NCBI RefSeq assembly: GCF_014639275.1
Contig: NZ_BMFW01000033.1
Span: forward strand, 522 to 39,567
Direction of reading: 5' to 3'
DNA from: Arthrobacter liuii
Lineage (GTDB): Bacteria > Actinomycetota > Actinomycetes > Actinomycetales > Micrococcaceae
Length of the DNA stretch: 39,046 nt
The notes beneath the pieces were generated by a model. That model saw only the letters and a program-made list of their open reading frames with translations. It was not told the DNA's origin and made no database searches. The translations under genes and the position numbers were made by a program. Numbering within the stretch: the first letter of the stretch is position 1; each line of letters opens with the position of its first letter. Below, piece by piece: positions 31,104 to 39,046 of this stretch.

Positions 31104-32927
31104 ATGACCCGCATCGAGGACTACGCCATTGTCGGTGACCTGCACACAGCTGCCTTGATCGGAACTGACGGCTCCATCGACTGGCTGTGCCTGCCTCACT
31201 TCGACTCACCGGCCTGCTTCGCTGCACTGCTGGACACCCCGGATGCGGGTCGTTGGCTGCTTGCACCTGCCGCCGGAGGCAGGTGCACCCGGCGGCAGTA
31301 CCGCCCGGACACGCTCGTGCTTGAAACCGAGTGGGAAACGGCGACGGGCCGGGTCAGGGTCATCGATTTTATGCCTCCACGGGATAAGGCCGCCGACATC
31401 ATCAGGATTGTCGAGGGCGTTAGCGGCACCGTGGACATGCAGGGTGAGTTGGCGTTGCGCTTCGACTACGGGCACATTGTTCCTTGGGTGCGGCGCACCA
31501 AAGGGGGCATTCATGCTGTTGCCGGCCCGGACTCTGTCACCCTGTCCTCCCCGGTTCCGATGCAGGGCCAGCACCTGCGCACGGTCAGCGAGTTCACGAT
31601 CAAAGAGGGTGAGCGCGTTCCATTCATACTGACGTGGTCGCCCAGCCACCTTCGCGTTCCAGGGACGGCGGACGCCGAGGAGGCCCTGTCCGCTACCGTG
31701 GCTTACTGGGAGCAGTGGTCTTCCCGCAGCCTCGCCACCGGGCCCTACCGCGACGCTGTTCAGCGCTCACTGATCACCCTGAAGGCCCTGACCTTCGCCC
31801 CGACCGGCGGGATCGTCGCCGCAGCGACGACCTCCCTTCCGGAACAACCCGGCGGCCCACGCAACTGGGACTACCGCTATTGCTGGCTGCGGGACGCGAC
31901 GCTTACCCTCCAATCCCTCATCACTGCCGGGTACACAGACGAAGCAAAAGCGTGGCGGCAATGGCTGCTGCGCGCCGTCGCGGGAGACCCCGCGGACCTG
32001 CAGATCATGTACTCACTCGACGGCCGGCGCAGGCTTCCCGAGGCAGAAATACCGTGGCTTGCCGGGTACGATAAATCCACGCCCGTGCGGACCGGCAACG
32101 CGGCCGCCGGCCAACTGCAGTTGGACGTGTGGGGTGAAGTCCTGGATGGGCTCTCCCTCACCCGCAACGCCCTTGGGCTTCAGCACGACGCCGACAATTC
32201 CTGGGACATCCAGATCGCGCTGATGGACCACCTCGAGGGCGCCTGGCAGCAGCCCGACAACGGACTCTGGGAGATGCGCGGGCCGCGCCGGCATTTCACC
32301 CAATCAAAAGTGATGGCCTGGGTCGCGGTGGACCGGATGATCAAAGGTGTCCGTCAGTTCCACCTTCCGGGACCGGCGGACCGGTGGGAGGAACTGCGCG
32401 AAACCATCCACCGGGACGTCATGGAGCACGGCTTCAACAAGGACATGAACTCCTTCGTCCAGTCCTATGGCGGCACAGGGCTGGACGCAAGCCTGCTGCT
32501 GATACCCCGGGTCGGCTTCCTGCCGCCGGATGACCCGCGCGTGCTCGGCACCATCGACGCGATCCAGCGCGAACTGACGGAGGACGGTTTCGTATTGCGG
32601 TACAGGACCGAACACAGCGACGACGGCCTGCCCGGGTCCGAAGGCGTCTTCCTGGCATGCTCCTTCTGGCTCGTCGACGCCCTGCTCGGCGCAGGTCGCC
32701 ATGCTGAGGCCAGCAAACTCTTCGAAAGGCTTCTCACGCTGAGAAACGACGTCGGCCTGCTCAGTGAAGAATGGGACGTCCAGGCTGGCCGGCAACTGGG
32801 CAACACCCCGCAGGCCTTCAGCCACTTCGCCCTCGTAACCAGCGCATTCCAACTCCAGCACGGCATGGCCCATCGAAGTGATGAAAGTATCCCAGCCGAA
32901 GGGCCTTCAGGGGCGAGGAGCTCATGA
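31104..32927 (+). CDS. Glycoside hydrolase family 15 protein (glucoamylase/trehalase type)
   Basis: This 607-residue cytoplasmic protein (no signal peptide) has a beta-rich N-terminal domain, IEDYAIVGDLHTAALIGTDG, and an (alpha/alpha)6 barrel. Catalytic-region motifs are NWDYRYCWLRDATLTLQSL, LDVWGEVLDGL (first Glu) and GLLSEEWD (second Glu). In actinobacteria, enzymes with this architecture include trehalases as well as glucoamylases. Direct coupling to a glucose dehydrogenase suggests a route from an alpha-glucoside such as trehalose to glucose and then gluconate. The exact substrate is inference. Start ATG 31104. Confidence 0.9.
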   Translation: MTRIEDYAIVGDLHTAALIGTDGSIDWLCLPHFDSPACFAALLDTPDAGRWLLAPAAGGRCTRRQYRPDTLVLETEWETATGRVRVIDFMPPRDKAADIIRIVEGVSGTVDMQGELALRFDYGHIVPWVRRTKGGIHAVAGPDSVTLSSPVPMQGQHLRTVSEFTIKEGERVPFILTWSPSHLRVPGTADAEEALSATVAYWEQWSSRSLATGPYRDAVQRSLITLKALTFAPTGGIVAAATTSLPEQPGGPRNWDYRYCWLRDATLTLQSLITAGYTDEAKAWRQWLLRAVAGDPADLQIMYSLDGRRRLPEAEIPWLAGYDKSTPVRTGNAAAGQLQLDVWGEVLDGLSLTRNALGLQHDADNSWDIQIALMDHLEGAWQQPDNGLWEMRGPRRHFTQSKVMAWVAVDRMIKGVRQFHLPGPADRWEELRETIHRDVMEHGFNKDMNSFVQSYGGTGLDASLLLIPRVGFLPPDDPRVLGTIDAIQRELTEDGFVLRYRTEHSDDGLPGSEGVFLACSFWLVDALLGAGRHAEASKLFERLLTLRNDVGLLSEEWDVQAGRQLGNTPQAFSHFALVTSAFQLQHGMAHRSDESIPAEGPSGARSS

Positions 32928-33344
32928 CCTGGACCGAGCAGACCTCTTAGCCCGGCTTTGGACCCGAGAGCCAGGAGAGGCAGGAAAGCCGGAACAGCCT
33001 GCGGTCGCGGTGCCAGAGCCGGTGGTGGTTGCCTGATCCTCAGATCTCCGGTGATGGGGCCCGAGGGATTCGGTGCCAAGGACGGTCAGAAGCCATACGT
33101 GCGGAGCAGGTTTGTAGGTGCGCGTGTTCGATGACTTTCTCGTTGATCAGCTAGTGGAGGTCAGCTGGTTCCAGGTTCAGGGTAGTGATTTTCCCGCACG
33201 ACTGCCCGCTAACGCAGCGGTCAGCTCCGGTCTTACTGCTGCGGTGGCCGGAGAAGGGCCACCTGATCTGGTTATTGGCCAGTTACCTGGGGGATAATTC
33301 GGACTACGGCGGGTACGGCACCCCTCACAGCAGATAAGGAAGCA
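32928..33344. other. Gap, GH15 to ParB-like gene
   Basis: I see no credible gene, repeat or clear promoter in these 417 bp. The open frames present are short, lack ribosome sites and have no recognisable domain. Confidence 0.4.
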
Positions 33345-33764
33345 ATGATGGGCAAACAAACCAGTCCTTCCACGGTGGAGGGCAAGCGCGGCCCGACGGT
33401 GAGGTGGCTGGATGAGCCGGAGGAGCACGATTATCCTGCCGCTGCCTCTTTCCTGTCCTTGATCGCTGGTCCCAAGGCTGCCTCCAGGGCGGTGACCGCA
33501 CTCCGGGAAGCGGTTACCTTGAAATTTAAGGCAAAGGATCTGTTGCGTGCCGCGGGGCTGCCGCTGCTGCCCGTAGATGACCCTGAGGTCTCCAAGGAGC
33601 TCAACCGGGTCAGGGAAGGCACGGCACTCTCACCGTGTCTAGTCATCCGCGGCAGCGCAAAGAACGGAACGACCGCACGGATCGCCGACGGGTACCACCG
33701 GATCTGCGCGTCCTATCACCTCAGCGAGGAGACGGTCGTTTCAGCGCGGATCACCGGATTCTAG
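33345..33764 (+). CDS. Conserved hypothetical protein with ParB-like loop
   Basis: This 139-residue soluble protein starts at ATG 33345 or 33348. AAGGA at 33336-33340 is better spaced for the second. The C-terminal half, SPCLVIRG, ARIADGYHRICASYHL and VVSARITGF, recalls the ParB/sulfiredoxin-like fold, where a D-G-x-H-R loop contacts nucleotide. The N-terminal half has a helical block, FLSLIAGPKAASRAVTALRE. It is a stand-alone gene without a ParA partner, so a chromosome-partition role is unlikely. Function unknown. Confidence 0.55.
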   Translation: MMGKQTSPSTVEGKRGPTVRWLDEPEEHDYPAAASFLSLIAGPKAASRAVTALREAVTLKFKAKDLLRAAGLPLLPVDDPEVSKELNRVREGTALSPCLVIRGSAKNGTTARIADGYHRICASYHLSEETVVSARITGF

Positions 33765-33768
33765 GCCA

Positions 33769-34572
33769 GTGCCGATGTCCACCAACGCTCCGGACGCACC
33801 CGCGGCACGGACCCACCCAGGACTTTCCGTCCAGGACCACCGCCTGATCCGCGCCTTCAACAAGCCCGGCAACGCATCCCGCCGGGTGAGCGGGGAAGTT
33901 CTGGGTACATACCTTCTGGTAGCGGCCGCAGCCGGAGCCGACATGGTCAACACCGCGACCCGCGGCGGGCTCGGCCATACCGCACTGGTGATGGCGCCCG
34001 GGTTGATGATTATCGCCGTGGTCCTGTTCCTCGGACCTGTCTCGGGCGCACACCTGAACCCTGTCGTGACCTTGGCTTTCGCGCTCCGCCGGGACTTTCC
34101 GTGGCGCAGAGTCCCCGGCTATGTCCTCGCGCAAGCCACGGGGGCCGCCCTGGCGTCGGCCACGCTCGTGTCTGTCTTCGGCCACCAGGGCAGAGATGGC
34201 ATGACTGCGCCCGGGGCACCGTTCTCCGATCTACAGGCGTTCACCGTTGAAGTCCTGCTGACCGCCGGGCTCGTCAGCACGGTCCTGGGGGTTGCCTCCG
34301 GGGCCCAAAATGTGGGCGCGCTCTCAGCGTTCGGTGTGGCCGCTTACATCGTCACGGCCGGCCTATGGGGAGGCCCCGTCAGTGGCGCCTCCATGAACCC
34401 GGCCAGGACGTCCGGGCCCGACCTTCTTGCCGGCGATTTCAGCCAGTTCTGCATCTACACCGCAGCCCCCGTGACCGGCGGCCTCCTGGCCGTGGCCATC
34501 GCACGGATGCTCCGGGGCAAAGGAGGTAACTACGCGGCCGAAAAGGCAGCGCAAGGCTCCATGCCTGGCTAA
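33769..34572 (+). CDS. Aquaporin / MIP family channel
   Basis: This 267-residue membrane protein has six helices and the two pore motifs: SGAHLNPVVTLA (NPV in place of NPA in the first) and SGASMNPARTSGPDL (NPA in the second). It would pass water or small uncharged solutes such as glycerol. The Val substitution in the first motif may alter selectivity. Starts at GTG 33769 or ATG 33775, 4 bp or 10 bp after the preceding stop, so it is probably co-transcribed with it. The arginine after the second NPA, part of the selectivity filter, is present. Confidence 0.9.
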   Translation: MPMSTNAPDAPAARTHPGLSVQDHRLIRAFNKPGNASRRVSGEVLGTYLLVAAAAGADMVNTATRGGLGHTALVMAPGLMIIAVVLFLGPVSGAHLNPVVTLAFALRRDFPWRRVPGYVLAQATGAALASATLVSVFGHQGRDGMTAPGAPFSDLQAFTVEVLLTAGLVSTVLGVASGAQNVGALSAFGVAAYIVTAGLWGGPVSGASMNPARTSGPDLLAGDFSQFCIYTAAPVTGGLLAVAIARMLRGKGGNYAAEKAAQGSMPG

Positions 34573-34611
34573 GGCCCTCGGAGCTACCAAAACACCGGCA
34601 CCAAGGTACCT

Positions 34612-34625
34612 CACGCCCGGGCGTG
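34612..34625. promoter_or_regulatory. 14-bp palindrome between convergent genes
   Basis: CACGCCCGGGCGTG is perfectly palindromic and lies between the aquaporin stop and the stop of the leftward gene at 34641. It could form part of a bidirectional terminator, but there is no T-run on either side. Confidence 0.3.
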
Positions 34626-34640
34626 GGCGTCGGAAGGCGC

Positions 34641-34952
34641 TTAGGCGGTCACCGTGAATGATTCCACTGTCAGTTGTGTGATCCGGCCCGATCTGAGCCG
34701 GTACTCGACACGGACTTCGACCTCGATGCCTTCAGGGACTATCGACCCGAACTCGCCGGCGTCACTGCGTTCCCGGGCATAAGCCACGACCTGGTCACGT
34801 GTACTGAATTCCGGAGAGGCCCCGTAGGGGCCGGCGTTAATGACGTAGAACACCCGGTGCACAACAGCCCCGAAAAGTTCGTGGGACGGGTCATTCGCCT
34901 CGTCCAGGATTTGCTCCCCGCTCACAGCTGTTCTCGATTCGTCACCACCCAC
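34641..34952 (-). CDS. Conserved hypothetical protein (~100 aa)
   Basis: A small soluble acidic protein, up to 103 residues from GTG 34952. It has blocks HRVFYVINAGPYGASPEFST, QVVAYARERSDAGEFGSIVP and EVEVRVEYRLRSGR, predicted as a mixed alpha/beta fold. I do not recognise a family. Start choice is uncertain because the upstream ribosome site is weak. It is divergent from the TatB-like gene. Confidence 0.5.
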   Translation of the reverse strand: MGGDESRTAVSGEQILDEANDPSHELFGAVVHRVFYVINAGPYGASPEFSTRDQVVAYARERSDAGEFGSIVPEGIEVEVRVEYRLRSGRITQLTVESFTVTA

Positions 34953-35053
34953 ACTTTACTGCCCGCGACGGGACAACAGTCCTCAAGGGGGCCCAGGGCC
35001 CTCCGCCTGCCGCCAGGGCGCCTGCTGATTGTCTTGCCACCGGGAGGATCGAG

Positions 35054-35497
35054 ATGCCGGGGCGGCCGTACCATGGTCTGGTGTTCGGTATTGACGCTGA
35101 AAAACTGTTCGTCCTCCTCATTATCGGCATCCTGGTCCTTGGCCCCGATAAGCTGCCCGAGTATGCTGCCAAACTCGCCAATCTGATACGGGAAGTGCGG
35201 CGGATGGCAGCCGGGGCCCAGGAACAGCTGCGCGATGAACTGGGCCCGGAGTTCGAGGACGTGGACTGGAAGAAATTCGACCCGCGCCAGTACGACCCCC
35301 GCAGGATTATCCGCGAGGCACTCACCGACACCCCTGCCTTCTCCGAACCCGGTATCGCCAGAGAAGAAAAGCCCGTTTCGGCTGCCGGTTCACAAGCCAG
35401 GGCAGAACGCCTGACCGCTGGCCAGGAACCTCCCTTGATTCTGAAGCGACCTAAGAATCCCGTACTCACGCTCTGCGGCCCTCCCACGGCAAACTAA
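35054..35497 (+). CDS. TatA/TatB-like twin-arginine translocase component
   Basis: This 147-residue protein has one short N-terminal membrane helix followed by the conserved Gly-Pro hinge: EKLFVLLIIGILVLGPDKLP. An amphipathic helix YAAKLANLIREVRRMAAGAQ and a charged tail follow. This is the TatB pattern. TatB with TatC recognises twin-arginine signal peptides. ATG 35054 is supported by GGGAGG 6 nt upstream, although homologues start closer to FGID, and GTG 35081 is possible. No tatC is nearby. A protein with a twin-arginine signal starts at 38968 in the same window. The tail after about residue 100 has no recognised motif. Confidence 0.82.
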   Translation: MPGRPYHGLVFGIDAEKLFVLLIIGILVLGPDKLPEYAAKLANLIREVRRMAAGAQEQLRDELGPEFEDVDWKKFDPRQYDPRRIIREALTDTPAFSEPGIAREEKPVSAAGSQARAERLTAGQEPPLILKRPKNPVLTLCGPPTAN

Positions 35498-35555
35498 GAA
35501 TGCACCCACTGAAGGTTCCTGGCGTCGATCCACACGGCGTTGCTGGCGCCCTGCC

Positions 35556-36242
35556 ATGATGGCTGTCATGAAAGCAGTTACCTCCTCCCGGTGCCAGGGA
35601 CATGATTTCAACTCAACTTCACATCACTCCCAGCTGAGGCTGGCCGTTATGCTCGGCGTCGGGCTGCTCACCGCGGTACTCGTCGGAGTGCTGAAGAGCT
35701 GGGCGTACGCGCCCGCGATCGGGTGGGCCGCCGCTTCAGCTACCTACCTGATCTGGGTGTGGGTTGTGATTGGGCATCTCGACTCCGCCGGCACGGCCGC
35801 GCACGCCCGCCGGGAGGACCCCGGACGCGGATACTCTGACGCGCTCGTGCTGGCAGCAACCATTGCAAGCTTCGCCGGCGTGGGCTTGATCCTGCTCGAC
35901 GCGTCCAACGCACAAGGAGGGACGAAGGCAGCCATCGTGGCTTTGGCTTTGGGCAGCGTAGCAATGTCCTGGTTCCTGGTGCACACCCTGTTCACCCTCC
36001 GGTACGCCTCCATCTACTACCGGGACAAAACGGGTGTGGACTTCAACGAGCCCACTCCCCCGCGGTACCTGGACTTCGCGTACCTGTCCTTCACCGTCGG
36101 CATGACATTCCAAGTCTCCGACACAGACCTGAAAACCCACGCGATCCGCGGCACCGTCCTGCGCCAGGCCCTGCTCTCCTACCTCCTGGGCGCCATCGTG
36201 CTGGCCACAACCATCAACCTCGTCTCCGGCCTCATCCACTGA
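35556..36242 (+). CDS. DUF1345 integral membrane protein
   Basis: This 228-residue protein has about five membrane helices (beginning LAVMLGVGLLTAVLVGVL). It carries the DUF1345 signature DFAYLSFTVGMTFQVSDTDL, a basic loop (IRGTVLRQALLSYLLG) and the end ATTINLVSGLI. Length is typical. No biochemical role is known for the family. Several in-frame ATGs (35556, 35559, 35568) are possible. None has a strong ribosome site. Confidence 0.85.
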   Translation: MMAVMKAVTSSRCQGHDFNSTSHHSQLRLAVMLGVGLLTAVLVGVLKSWAYAPAIGWAAASATYLIWVWVVIGHLDSAGTAAHARREDPGRGYSDALVLAATIASFAGVGLILLDASNAQGGTKAAIVALALGSVAMSWFLVHTLFTLRYASIYYRDKTGVDFNEPTPPRYLDFAYLSFTVGMTFQVSDTDLKTHAIRGTVLRQALLSYLLGAIVLATTINLVSGLIH

Positions 36243-36638
36243 CCGCCGCCGGGACGGTTGCAGCTCCGGTACGCTAGCACGGGGTTTCACATGCATGGCC
36301 GGCGGAAGCGGCACCTGCGTGGATCAACATCGCAACTTGATCTAAACGAGTGCCCGGATACAGCGCCGCCGCCGGGTAGACCACGCTGTCGGCGGAACGT
36401 CGGCCTGGGCTGTCCCGGTTCCAGACCGGACTGGAGGTACCGGGCTGGCCTGGAACATTCTGGGTGCGCCAGGCCCGATCGACCGGGTCTGTAAGCGCCC
36501 TGTCGCTTAAGGCGCATTTGGGGAGGGCCCGGGTTCTGCCTGCGGGGCAGCTGGGCACCTTCCGATGCCGGCGGCGGCCGTGCAACTATTCTGGAGTCAG
36601 GGGATTCCGGTATCGAGTATCTGGCTGAAGGGCTGTAC
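36243..36638. other. Gap before the TPM-tail protein
   Basis: No gene is supported. If the following gene is a shortened version of a longer TPM-domain gene, this 396-bp region is where the missing part would lie, but I find no TPM-like sequence in any frame. Confidence 0.35.
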
Positions 36639-37208
36639 ATGTTGTCCATCCAGAATTTGAAGCAGCGGATAGCTTCCGCTGTCAATGACCTTAAGGCCGC
36701 GGATGCGCGAAAACGTGAGCAGCAGGCGAGAGCGCAGTTGCCTTCTGCTCTCTCGAGAGCCCAGGCCCAGGTCGAAGGAGTGAAGAGCTACGTTTTCTCA
36801 CTGCCTGTTGCCGTGGGCCCTGCACCACACCAGCTGATCAGCGAGGCCGAGGCGGAGTTGCGTTTCGCGGTGTCACTGCAAACCGCCGATCCGCTCGCTG
36901 CACTGGCTCGTGCCCGCCACGCGACGGATCTGGCGAACGAGTCGGGACGTGCGGCCCAGACCGACGTCCAGGCAGGCGTGCGCGGCTACGGTGGTGGCGG
37001 CTTCGGCCGGCCGGCGGGTGGAGGCAGCAGTTTCGCCAGTGGCCTCGGCGCCGGGATTCTGGGAGGAGTGGCCGGCAACATGATTTTCGGAGGTGGGGAA
37101 CGCGAGGAGCGCGAGTACGGTGAGGACAGCCAGTTGTGGGCCTCGGGCGGAGATGGTTTTGGAGGGGACTCCGGCGGTTTCGGCGGCAGCGGCGACGGCA
37201 GTTTCTAA
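36639..37208 (+). CDS. Short TPM-family-like protein, C-terminal part only
   Basis: This 189-residue protein is helical up to about residue 118 (LKQRIASAVNDLKAADARKR and TADPLAALARARHATDLANE). A glycine-rich tail (GYGGGGFGRPAGGG, IFGGGE, then GFGGSGDGSF) follows. This matches the C-terminal half of actinobacterial TPM-domain (YgcG-type) membrane proteins. The signal peptide, TPM phosphatase-like domain and membrane helix expected upstream are absent. ATG 36639 has AAGGG 8 nt upstream, so it could be a genuine short form rather than a remnant. Confidence 0.55.
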   Translation: MLSIQNLKQRIASAVNDLKAADARKREQQARAQLPSALSRAQAQVEGVKSYVFSLPVAVGPAPHQLISEAEAELRFAVSLQTADPLAALARARHATDLANESGRAAQTDVQAGVRGYGGGGFGRPAGGGSSFASGLGAGILGGVAGNMIFGGGEREEREYGEDSQLWASGGDGFGGDSGGFGGSGDGSF

Positions 37209-37370
37209 CACCGGAATTGCATGCCGCTGGCATGTTGGATTTCACTGATAAAGACAACCTCAATCCGGCGCCTTCGAGCATGGTTGATCGCCCGGGATTT
37301 TTTGTGTGGTGCACCTGTTCCAGCGGTGCGATGGGCTCTTGGCGTCCGGCCGCTCTGTTCCTTCCAGGTC

Positions 37371-38465
37371 TTAGGCCTCCGTTGTGCCCGGTGCCGTGGC
37401 CATGGGTTCGGGGCCTCGTCCGGTCACTGTTTTCATGACGGTCCAGCCGACGGCGGTGATGGGGACTGCCAGAAGGGCCCCGACGACGCCGGCGAGGAAC
37501 GTGCCGGCGGCCAGGGCCAGCAGGATGGCCAATCCGTGGATGGAGAGGACTCTGCCCATGAGCACAGGTTGCAGGAGGTGGTGTTCGAGTTGGTTCACAC
37601 CGACGATCACGGCGAGGACGATGAGCGCGGACACGGGCCCGTTGGAAAGCAGTGCGACGGCGACGGCGAGGGTGCCGGCGGCCGTTGATCCGACAATCGG
37701 GATGAACCCGCCAATAAAGACAAACACGCCCAAGGGAAGAGCGAACGGGACGCCCATGACGGTCAAAGCGACGCCGACGATCAGGCCGTTGGAGGCTGCC
37801 ACGAGGGCCGTGCCTCGGACATAACCGCCCAGGACGGCGCTTGACCGGTCAGCGGCCAGATGGGCCGTGGCTCGCTTGTCGGGAGGCAGGAACCCGATGA
37901 GGAAGTTGCGGAGTTTCTCGCCGTCTTTGAGGAAGAAGAACAGGATCACAGCCATCAGGACCAGCCCGGCGAGTATTTCCCCGGCAGTGCGGGCTCCGGT
38001 GAGCACCTGTGTGCCGAACGAACTGGAGGTGAAGAAGTGCTGGACGGCGTCCCTGGTCGTGTTGATTTGGTTGTCGCTGACCGGTACAGGTCCGGTCTTC
38101 AGGAGTTCATGCAGCCTGTCGATGCCGACGGTGGCTTTAGCGGCCAGGTCCTTTGACTGTGCCCGGACCAGGAAGACAACGCCTGTGATGACTCCGCCGA
38201 ACACGGCGAGGATTCCGATGAACGATGTCAGGACGGCGAGTCCGCGTGGCCAGCTGTGTCCGACGAGCCACCGCACCATCGGCGAGATGGCCGAGGCGAG
38301 GATCAGGGCGATCGTTACCGGGATGAGGACCAGAGGCACGCGGGTCAGGGTCCAGATAACCGTCCAGGCCAAGGCAACCACAGCAAGGATTTGGATGGAG
38401 CGGATGCTGGCGCGGCCGAGGCCGTCGGACCAGATGGCCGGCAAACCGGCGTCAGTTTCGGGCAT
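37371..38465 (-). CDS. AI-2E family transporter (PerM-like)
   Basis: This 364-residue membrane protein has about eight hydrophobic segments. Family motifs include ALILASAISPMVRWL, LILFFFLKDGEKLRNFLIGF-like sequence in the middle (VILFFFLKDGEKLRNF), and the C-terminal FIPIVGSTAAGTLAVAVALL. NQLEHHLLQPVLMGRVLSIH is the most diagnostic block. Members are linked to autoinducer-2 export or Na+/H+ exchange, but substrates differ. ATG 38465 has no strong ribosome site. It is a monocistronic gene, with no quorum-sensing gene nearby. Confidence 0.9.
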   Translation of the reverse strand: MPETDAGLPAIWSDGLGRASIRSIQILAVVALAWTVIWTLTRVPLVLIPVTIALILASAISPMVRWLVGHSWPRGLAVLTSFIGILAVFGGVITGVVFLVRAQSKDLAAKATVGIDRLHELLKTGPVPVSDNQINTTRDAVQHFFTSSSFGTQVLTGARTAGEILAGLVLMAVILFFFLKDGEKLRNFLIGFLPPDKRATAHLAADRSSAVLGGYVRGTALVAASNGLIVGVALTVMGVPFALPLGVFVFIGGFIPIVGSTAAGTLAVAVALLSNGPVSALIVLAVIVGVNQLEHHLLQPVLMGRVLSIHGLAILLALAAGTFLAGVVGALLAVPITAVGWTVMKTVTGRGPEPMATAPGTTEA

Positions 38466-38967
38466 GGAAGGTCAGTTTCTTTCGCTGGTCGATGAGGCGC
38501 TGGGGCAGCGGCGCCCACGGTTTTCGAGAATGTCTCCCCTATTGTCCCGGCAAGGACGCCGGCTTCCCTCCACCTAGCTTCCCTCCCCCGCGCTACCCTA
38601 AGTCTGATGCGCATGGGGCGGAAATTTCACGACTGCGGATGCTTGCTTACATCGGTTGACCGCTGACGATCCCACCTACGGCCCTGCCGCCGCTTTGGTC
38701 GTGCCATCGACCAGACATCACCATGCCAAGCCGGCCCATTCTGATACGGGAACGCTGTGAGGAGGGCTCCGGGGACACGCTGTCCATGTGGACGATGTAG
38801 TTCCCGTCGGTCGTGGCGCGACTGACGCCTTAAATGGTTCGACGTGGTGGGGGCGCGCGGGTTGCGCCGCCGCTGGGTGTTTACCGTGTTGTTACCTTTG
38901 GCTCACCTGGGGCTGGCAGAGTTCCCGGCGGGGGACATTAAAAAGTCAACGCATTAGGAGCGCCCTC
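38466..38967. other. Gap upstream of the Tat-signal gene
   Basis: I see no supported gene in these 502 bp. The end includes the ribosome site TTAGGAG at 38955-38961 for the last gene. An AT-rich ACATTAAAAAG at about 38935-38946 might be a -10, but no matching -35 is evident. Confidence 0.4.
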
Positions 38968-39046
38968 ATGGCAGGTCTCAATCGCCGTCGTTTTCTTCAA
39001 CTTTCCGCCGCCGGTGCGGCCGGAACCGCTATTTCCCAGATGATGG
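38968..39046 (+). CDS. Tat-exported protein, N-terminus only
   Basis: Twenty-six residues are visible before the window ends. MAGLNRRRFLQLSAAGAAGT is a textbook twin-arginine signal peptide (RRxFLQ core, then a hydrophobic Ala-rich segment). GGAG lies 7 nt upstream of ATG 38968. The mature protein is outside the window, so its function cannot be stated. Confidence 0.7.
   Translation, partial: MAGLNRRRFLQLSAAGAAGTAISQMM

Noticed and set aside
1..39046. CRISPR arrays and rRNA genes
   Set aside because: No regularly spaced repeat series and no conserved rRNA segments were seen on either strand.

Overview
The window is high-GC DNA with the gene content, weak -10/-35 boxes and GGAGG-type ribosome sites of a soil actinobacterium, most likely Arthrobacter/Pseudarthrobacter (Micrococcaceae). 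Most of it is a carbohydrate-catabolism region. The exception is a block at about 19.5-26.2 kb that is visibly less GC-rich and looks acquired. No intact rRNA, tRNA or CRISPR array is present.

Region A (1-6.8 kb) is a sugar or sugar-acid uptake locus. A NAD-dependent epimerase/dehydrogenase (cut by the window edge) and a three-gene ABC importer (solute-binding lipoprotein and two permeases) run leftward. A Gfo/Idh/MocA oxidoreductase and a LacI-type repressor run rightward. The divergent promoter region holds a LacI-like operator overlapping a well-spaced promoter.

Region B (8.2-18.2 kb) is a compact, mostly overlapping operon under its own LacI regulator. It encodes a 2-hydroxyacid dehydrogenase, a ManD-type mannonate dehydratase, a mannonate/fructuronate oxidoreductase, a zinc polyol/aldonate 5-dehydrogenase, an MHS-type symporter, KDPG aldolase, KDG kinase and a DUF4862 protein. 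Together they make a plausible full route from an aldonate such as L-gulonate via D-fructuronate, D-mannonate, KDG and KDPG to pyruvate and glyceraldehyde-3-phosphate. The operon is bracketed by two direct repeats of about 0.65 kb, 11.1 kb apart. Each carries two GTGTGGAC/GTCCACAC palindromes, a tRNA-3'-end-like relic and the 3' end of a Doc toxin gene. The right copy runs into an intact Doc toxin/RHH antitoxin pair. The left copy has only the toxin tail, joined to a decayed GntR-FCD regulator.

Region C (19.5-26.2 kb) is the strangest part. Two recombination-site-like arrays, about 125 bp each and mirror images of each other, flank 5.7 kb of cargo: an HNH nuclease, a NYN-domain protein, a DUF805 membrane protein, an unknown protein and a frameshifted lipoprotein. 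The right array abuts a serine recombinase gene whose reading frame is broken twice near its catalytic/DNA-binding junction. This resembles a resolvase-built invertible or transposon-derived module.

Region D (26.3-39 kb) is mixed chromosomal backbone: a SpoIIAA-like protein, a LysM lipoprotein with a small membrane partner, a dead IS481 fragment, an SGNH-hydrolase lipoprotein, a glucose dehydrogenase coupled to a GH15 glucoamylase/trehalase-type enzyme, an aquaporin, a TatB-like protein, a DUF1345 membrane protein, a truncated TPM-type protein, an AI-2E family transporter, and the start of a Tat-exported protein at the right edge.
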